Assembly (NCBI GenBank): GCA_024516155.1
Contig: JAJJXM010000020.1
Span: forward strand, 62,001 to 126,000
DNA from: Pyronema omphalodes
Lineage: Eukaryota; Ascomycota; Pezizomycetes; Pezizales; Pyronemataceae
Length of the DNA: 64,000 bases
Direction: 5' to 3'
Both the position numbers and the translations under genes were made by a program. The notes under the pieces are model-generated. The model was not told the DNA's origin, did not search any database, and saw only the letters and a list, made by a program, of their open reading frames with translations. Position 1 is the first letter of the stretch. Each line of letters starts with the position of its first letter. Below, piece after piece: positions 57,600 to 64,000 of this stretch.

Positions 57600-58226
57600 A
57601 GCGGGGGCTGGTGTCGGAGTTTGTTTCGTGGGTTCGGCGGGGAAGTTGGGTGTTTATTTGTTCCTCCCGTGGTGATGGGTGGGCCTGATGCGAGAGTCGC
57701 GTCGTGGGTGGAGGGAAAGTCGCGTAAAGCGGAGTGGAGGGATACGCGTTACTCTATAGTTAGCTGCTGCGACTGGGGGCGACTTTGTGTCGGCGGGCGA
57801 TCAAGTTTGACGGACCCCAAGGTTCTATGTAAGAGCCGCATTTTGTAACGTCCCAGCTGGCAGGGGGAAAATTCAGTATAAATATCTACAAAGGTTCACT
57901 TTATCAGCCAGCCAGTAAATATAAAGTGTGATCAATAATTCCCAGAGTTATTGAAGAGCGAGGTTAATACCCATGCACTAGTAATAATTGCGAAGTTTTT
58001 TATGAGGGGTTGATTGACAAGAACTGCAAAACGGCATTCCAAATATAATTGTGCATGTAGCTCGACATTGATGCATGCAATAATAAGTTGTAGAACCATC
58101 AAAGTCATTAATTTTTTTGTCCCTCATCAACTATCACTATTTGCCATAATCACCACCACATTATTTCTACAAAAAGCTTAAAAAAAATATAAAGCTCAAA
58201 GACATAACCCCAAGGTATCACATAAT
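57600..58226. other. Intergenic SLX8-like / PRI2
   Basis: 627 bp with the promoter of the RING gene on the left and the 3' flank of PRI2 on the right. No gene seen. Confidence 0.4.
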
Positions 58227-59813
58227 TTACATCATCTCTCCACCGCCCATCATATCAACCTCAACTGGTTTATCACCCGCCCTTCTGGTTCCCGCCCCTC
58301 CTCCAACGGCCGCCACCCCCACCGCATCCGGATGCTTCAACTCCCAACTCCTAACCATATACTCGTTCGGATGTGTCAACGTAGTAAAGGTCTGACCCTT
58401 TTCCTTCTCTCTCTTCAATTCCGCTGCATGTGCGTACTCAAAGACCCTATTACAAGCCATGTGATATTTCGTTGCCTCCACATCCTGTTTAACCCCTCTA
58501 AGCACTGCCTGATCCGTAACTTTCATTTGCTGCTGCAGTAGCACCGTCAAGTTATCAATAGAGAAATGACGATAAGGACACCCGTGAGCTTCCCCTGTTC
58601 CTGGGGGATGTTCAAGTAGGATTTGCTGACATGATTTCGCCCTGTAATTCTTGCGACCTCCTTCCATTCCGTATGCGTGCCGTACATTGTAGGCATATTC
58701 TTTATTGAACTTATCGGCTGGAATATTTGAAAAGGCTCCACGCCAGAAGTTTAGAGCTTCCTCTACTGACAGACCGACACCTTTGAGGAAGAGGGTGTAT
58801 TGCAGACGACCAAAATGCTTCAGGTGCTTTGTGCTCCTGAGAGTACGGTGCAAGTGAAGCATGCAAGCCGGGAAATGCTGGCTCAGACCATCGATAGCTC
58901 CAGCAGTGATAGGAGCGCCAGAGAGAATTGTAGTGTCGGAGGAGGGGTTGTATTCCGGTGCGGCAAAGCCTTGGGAAAGGTGGTTCAAGATAGGGATTAA
59001 ACGGTCGTCTTCATCCAGCCTTGGTAGTGCTCTTGCCGTAAGCTCCAAAGCTTTATCTAGCCGGCTGGTGAACTCGGCTACTACGAGGGAGGAGTATTGA
59101 CTCGATGGAACATAAGCTTTACCGCCTTTCAAGAGAACCTGTCTTGACTGCACCAAGTCTGTGACACGCTCCCAATCGACTTTGAAGTAAGCTTCATCCA
59201 ACTTCTTACCACCTGCAGCGGCGAGAAGGGGTTTCGCTAGTTGGTTACGCTCGTCTGAGGAGACGGGCTCCCAGTCGAGGCCTAGGCTGGTGATAAACTC
59301 GCTGCGTTCTAAGCCGTCGTCGTTGTCAAATCGGTGCTTGAAGAGAATGGTTTCAGCTTTGCTGAATCGCTTGCGTAGCTCTTCGCTCCGGGCAAAGGCA
59401 AGGCGCAAGATAAAGTGGGAATAGTGGTCTTTTTGTCGCTGTTCGAAAAGTTGTGTAGAATGCGCAGAGTTACTTTCGACGTGGAGGTATTTTTTGAGGA
59501 GGGGGTTTAGAGTTGCTTTGAGCTCGTCGGGAGTTTTGTTGCGGTATAGACAGGACTCGATCTCAGCGAGAACTGATGATAGTCAGTAGCTCACCCACGT
59601 CAACTGGATCGGATTTTAAGGGTGTCGCGCACTTCGTAAACGATCAATAGCCCATTGTTCAAATTCCTCCAGTGTAATCTCAGCAGTCGGTGGGGTTGTG
59701 TAGAAGTTCAATCGGAACGGGTAATCAATTGGTTTAAAAGCCGCAGCTCCACCGAAATGTCGTTTCCGAGCGTCAGCCAAGCGAGGCTTTTTTTGCTGGT
59801 CTTGTCGGTACAT
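58227..59813 (-). CDS. PRI2: DNA primase large subunit
   Basis: Regulatory iron-sulfur subunit of the Pol alpha-primase complex. The model is complement(join(58227..59572, 59633..59813)), 508 aa; the 60-nt intron (GTGCGC...ATCAG) joins AIDRLR to ILAEIESCLYRNK. The N-terminal domain contains the Pri1-facing PFRLNFYTTPPTAEITLEEF block. The C-terminal domain has the four cysteines of the 4Fe-4S cluster: FPACMLHLH, KSCQQILLEHPPG, HGCPYRHF and MACNRVFEYAH. Between them are the primer/template-contact segments GRLQYTLFLKGVGLSVEEAL and YAYNVRHAYGMEGGRKNY. The tail is Gly/Ala-rich. Length and order match fungal Pri2. Confidence 0.97.
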
Positions 59814-60351
59814 CGCGGTGAAGGGTGTGGTGTTTTTTCTCGACGCGTTGCGCGGAGATGAGGCGGCGCGTTAAGTCGTTGAGTGGAGGACGCGTTTGCC
59901 AAGACACGATACCACCTCCGAATTATGGTTCCAACTCAGACGCGACAAAATCATTGAAGAGTGAGATTTTACATACGTAGATTGGATAAGACATTATGAT
60001 TATTTGCATCAGATTCGTGAAATTAAATATAGCTACATACAGTCCTTTACAGATGCCGTGCCCTAGTATGAATCCCCTATTCATGAAATGCAGAACCGAA
60101 AATATATATCCCGCTCGAAAATCCCATCCAATATATCCCAAACAAAAAACGCCGTATGTACCACCACGCCCATCTCTAACTTACTATCTATACCTCACAT
60201 CCCATTATAATGCCTCCTTGTAAACCCATTCCTCTCCGTTGAATAATCTGTTGAGCTCCAAAATTAAACGGAAACAGTAAACAGTCATATCAGTCCTATC
60301 ACCCAAATGTTAATTATCCTGGTCATGACCAATTCATAAATAAAGGCAAAC
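59814..60351. other. Intergenic PRI2 / GT90
   Basis: 538 bp: PRI2 promoter and 3' flank of the glycosyltransferase gene. No gene seen. Confidence 0.4.
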
Positions 60352-62284
60352 TTACTTCCTCATATGTTCCGCCACCCACTTTGAGCCCTCCTCCGCAATC
60401 TTCTTCGCATCCAAATCATGTGGCATACCCCCATCCGCAGTTCCCAAAAAGTATCCCAAAACTCCCCAAACCTCGCTCAACCCAACAGAAACAGGAACAT
60501 AGTGTACCCAGGGAATCATCCTCGGGCTAAACCATTCTCTGTAAACACTGCTTCTAACCGCAACACTTTTGCTCTCCATCAACGCCCTCCATCTTCCGCT
60601 GGGTCCCCATCCGTCACTGTCAATAACCAACTTATTCCTCCATGCTTCTCCAAAGGGGTTGCGGAGCTCGAAGGGAAACTTTGAAGGAAGGTCACAGCCG
60701 AACATTTCACACATCGACGAAATATCGGAGAAGGAAACATTGGTGTGGGCCTGAGCCATGTAACCTGGTTCTGTGGTTTCAATCAGGCGGTTGCTCTCAG
60801 CCGCTCCGGTTAGTGTGACGTTGGACTTGAAGTGTTTGGGGTTTGTGATGGCGACGAGACGGTGGCGGTGCATCTATTTTTTCAAAATCAGAAAAACCTT
60901 TGACGTACTCGATAAGGGGAATTAATAACGTACACTTCCGTAAGAAGCATCACCGTGTCCACCACCACTTGGTTCTCCGCGCCAGTAAAGAACGTCGTTT
61001 TTATTTTCCCAAGCGACTTCATCGTCTGGGTTGTATTGATAGCTTCCATCGGCATCCCATTGATATCTAGAAGGGATAGGAATATCGGAGAATGCGCTTG
61101 GGCGTCCGTATGAAAGAATTGGAAAGAGTCCCTTGGTAGTTGATGATGTACCTCTGAAGACTCCGTGAACCTATCATTTGTTGTTAGCGCCAAGAATGTG
61201 GGGGCGGAAGAGGCGCCAGTGGGGGTGCACGTACCGTCATAAGTTCCGGGCGTTCACACATATCATTATCCGAGTTAGGATCGATAACGAATTCCGGTTT
61301 TCTTCCTTCACCACCTAGGAGACCATGTTTAGGTTCTAAAACTTCCTCAATACCAAACTCAAATCTAGTTCCAGCTGCTTTCTTTGCTAAGTTACTCTCT
61401 GGACCACATGCACGTGCTAGGTCCTCGCTCAATGTACGCGCCCCGTGCTGATGTTCATGAAACAGGTCATTATGAGTGTAAGATGAAGAAATATTCATTA
61501 CTGCTGCTTCAGGCCAGTATTCATCACCGGCGACAACTCTTGCCTCCGCGAGCTCATTTACGGGGACTGAAAACACAGGCCAGCTTGCCGCTTTGGTTCT
61601 GAGGATTTCCTTAACCGGTGCCAACATCTCTAAGAATCCAGCGGTACGGTAACCTCCGGGGTGCTCCATTATTGAAGGATCGGATGGCGTATCTTTTGCT
61701 GGTTCGGGAACATGTGTAAAGGTGGTTTGTCCGCCGATGATAACTCCACCCAATGAGTAGTCGATGCCGAATTTCAATAAGGCGTCACTTCGTCGACGCA
61801 ACTCCTCCTTTCCAAGCTTCCGTAATGGTTCCATTGCCGTCATCATCTCATCGAATTCGTCGATCAATACGACATTTTGCTCTTTGGCGTATTGGAACCA
61901 TAAATCGAATCCGTCAGGTGGATTCATTCCATATCGAGCTTTGTATTCCTTCACAGCCGCACGGAGTGTACGGGATTGGCCTCGAAGCATCGACTGCCAT
62001 TTCAATTCTCCAGCTGCCATGAGAATTGGAATCGGATGGACCGGGTATTTCTGAGTAGTGACGCTGTAGGAGTGACCAGCATTTTGATCCTTCAGTGTTG
62101 GAGGAGGTGGGGGGGTTGTAGGTACTGAGCAGCTGTCTGCTTTTACTGGACGAAAGCTGGGGTACTCTGATGTACCTAGATTGACGAATATAAACACAAA
62201 CACCACGATTGTTGCACAACCGGCGAGGATAGGACGAACTCTAGGCATTCCGATGGTAGGAAGTGGAGTTGACTGCTGCATCAT
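60352..62284 (-). CDS. CAP10-family (GT90) glycosyltransferase, type II membrane protein
   Basis: The model is complement(join(60352..60873, 60934..61170, 61235..62284)), 602 aa, three exons with phase-0 introns of 60 and 64 nt (GTACGT donors). The start is the first ATG at 62284; the frame extends upstream without ATG. A short cytosolic tail is followed by one transmembrane helix (about residues 19-37, ILAGCATIVVFVFIFVNLG), then a Pro-rich stem and the lumenal domain. Family landmarks are SRTLRAAVKEYKARYGMNPP and FDLWFQYAKEQNVVLIDEFD; exon 2 has NDVLYWRGEPSGG, the CAP10 signature; exon 3 has MAQAHTNVSFSDI, WRNKLVIDSDGWGPSGRW and the SREW-like SVYREWFSPRMIPWVHYVPV. Related proteins transfer xylose or other sugars to glycans in the Golgi; the exact donor and acceptor cannot be read from sequence. 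Confidence 0.92.
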
Positions 62285-64000
62285 CAGAACGGGGGAAAGG
62301 AATGGAAACTTGTCAATGCGTTTTATGTATGTTTCTCCACACAAAACTAAAGGCCAAGGGTGATTCAAAAAATCCGGGGAGGGGGGTAGAAAGAGGTTCA
62401 AAGATCAATCGATCGAAGGGAATCCTCCTCTCTTTATCGGACCGCGTGTACACGTAACTACAAACGGTCGCCATTACTGGATGTGGCTGACTAGTAGTCC
62501 ACTCCGGAGCTTCAACTTTGTCGCACAGACAGTGTGGGCTCGACCGCACATTTGGATCATCGTACATATCCCACTATAAACATGCTGCTTTTGGAAAATG
62601 CAGGCCGTAGCTGGACAATGCGGATTTGTGGAGCTGAGACTTTCAAAGGAGTTTTGTCGATAAGTGTGGTCTCACTATCAACAATGCCTCGTTATTGGTT
62701 TAGATGTCACAACATCTCCGTCATTATTTGGTGAACCAGACTTAAACTGCGGGAACGCGAACTACGGATGTGTACAAGCTGGGTACTTGCATTCCTACCC
62801 ATGACATATCAATCCTATGGCACCATATATACACCATACCGTCCGAGATACGCCAACAATGCCAACCCGGGGAATAGGGAAAACACTCTGTCTGTGCACG
62901 GTTGGCATAAAACGTAGTCCGCCTGGCGCGACCTGAACACCTTCGCGCGGACGGCGTAGCGGGCGCCCCATGCTGGGGATAGTCTTGAGGTACCTCTGCA
63001 TGGAATTCCGGAAGGTCGGAGTAAGTCGAGGCAGGTAGTTAGTCGTCGTCAGCGCGACTGAATTCGGCAAACAAAATTGCCCAATGATATTTTTGGTGGA
63101 CAGGCCGAAAGCGCCACAGATCTTCGCTTGCATGATTCCGAGAAGCTTAGTTGCACGGCTTAGCAGCGTGATAAAAGCTTGTGTTAGCCGTGTCTTGGGA
63201 ATTCCATACCGGGTGTGATCGACAGCGCCGGTAGAGTGGAAGTCTTGGAGAATTCTATACACTAAACTGAATAGGTTATGGTTTTGCCGTAGTCGCCGAG
63301 TTGTCATGATGTTGCTTCGAATGGAATTATGTCCTGAGCGTCATGATGTTACTTTCGGATGGTGTTATGTCCCGAGCCTCATGATATTGCTTTCGGATGG
63401 GATGGAGTTATGTCTTGAGCCTCATGATATTCCTAGTTACAAACACCACCCGAAATGAACACCAGTGGGGCATCTCACGTCATTAGTGATATCATGTGGA
63501 GTCCCCGTTTTCGCATTAAGTGCACCTGTAAGGGCATGCGTAACCTTTGGCCAGGCTGTACCATTCATCATGCCCTGACGATCCTAAACTCAAGTCATGT
63601 TGTATATCTCACCCGAAGCGGCGACAAAACCGACCATGGCAAACAGTCAAACAGAAAATCTATGATAAGCTGTGGACTAAGTGCAAGTCGGTGCAACTCG
63701 GTCGGAGTCGATCAAAGATATTCGCCGAGCACGATGGGTCCAATTCCTGATCTGCGCCCCTATCCTGCCAATCATTCCCCGTGGGGCTGAAACAAAGAGA
63801 CTACAAATTCACTATGGAGCGAGTACGGAACGACTACGGAGTAGCCTTGTCCTCTATGCGAACAAAAACGAGTGGAAACCATGTACTGGAAGGTTAATCC
63901 GTAATTGAAGATTGTAACTTAGCCATCGGATGAAGTGCAACAAAAGTTGTGATATTCACGAAACAACCGCTCCGAAAGAACCTATCCGAAATATCGATGT
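62285..64000. other. Upstream region of GT90 and degenerate right end
   Basis: No supported gene. The first 300 bp is the probable GT90 promoter. A 170-codon minus-strand ORF at 62795..63307 and a 111-codon plus-strand ORF at 63455..63790 have no recognisable domain. A three-copy tandem repeat separates them. Confidence 0.45.
63304..63431 (+). repeat. ~40-bp tandem repeat, about 3.3 copies
   Basis: Units begin TCATGAT(G/A)TT(G/A)CTT and end TTATGTC(C/T)(C/T)GAGC(G/C). The third copy is slightly longer, and a partial fourth starts at about 63422. Confidence 0.75.

Noticed and set aside
62795..63307. 170-codon minus-strand ORF considered as a transposase remnant
   Set aside because: No DDE, helicase or zinc motif found, and no partner exons; too weak to call.

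Overview
The window is nuclear DNA of a filamentous ascomycete (Pezizomycotina). Genes carry 0-4 short introns (51-114 nt, with one of 263 nt) using GTATGT/GTGCGC-type donors and CTAAC-like branch points. The proteins are fungal in character: Mpe1, Swc3, Slx8-like RING, DUF2985, CAP10/GT90, HeLo-NB-ARC-TPR and zinc-finger/ankyrin receptors. Long, AT-rich, repeat-bearing gaps and lone gag ORFs would suit an early-diverging, transposon-rich lineage such as Pezizomycetes, but that placement is inference. Exon joins below were worked out by hand from splice signals and reading frame. For every complete CDS with a given join, the joined length is a multiple of three.

Layout. 0-12 kb is housekeeping: the 5' end of MPE1 (-), SF3B1/HSH155 (+), YPT6/Rab6 (+) and an unknown disordered protein (+). 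12-23 kb is accessory: a 6 kb gene desert with repeats, then an NLR-type receptor (HeLo-like + NB-ARC + seven TPRs). 23-28 kb holds a DUF2985 membrane protein (+), ribulose-phosphate 3-epimerase (-) and a small secreted cystine-knot-like protein (+). 28-36 kb is a degenerate transposon region with one intact gag-like ORF. 36-44 kb is chromatin/nuclear-body biology: a GATA-finger exon (-) just downstream of SWC3 (-), and a coilin-architecture protein (+) divergent from SWC3. 44-48.5 kb is again gene-poor, with a second gag-like ORF ending in a CCHC knuckle and a 291-bp MITE-like element. 48.6-53 kb is a zinc-finger/ankyrin receptor-like gene with about 26 ankyrin repeats. 53.9-62.3 kb is housekeeping on the minus strand: a tRNA, ALG13, an SLX8-like RING protein, PRI2 and a CAP10-family GT90 glycosyltransferase. 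The right end is non-coding or degenerate.

How it fits together. Conserved single-copy genes for RNA processing, trafficking, replication and glycosylation form blocks separated by accessory islands. The islands hold the candidate innate-immunity or self/non-self genes, both with internally homogenised repeats, next to transposon relics. The strongest leads are: an intron in the NLR gene whose two possible acceptors would give either the full receptor or a HeLo-only protein; a GATA finger exon with no start of its own directly behind SWC3; a coilin-like protein with N-terminal fold, RNA-type basic motif and Tudor-like domain; two stop-free introns of 3n length (in SF3B1 and in the RING domain); and a MITE in the upstream region of the ankyrin gene.
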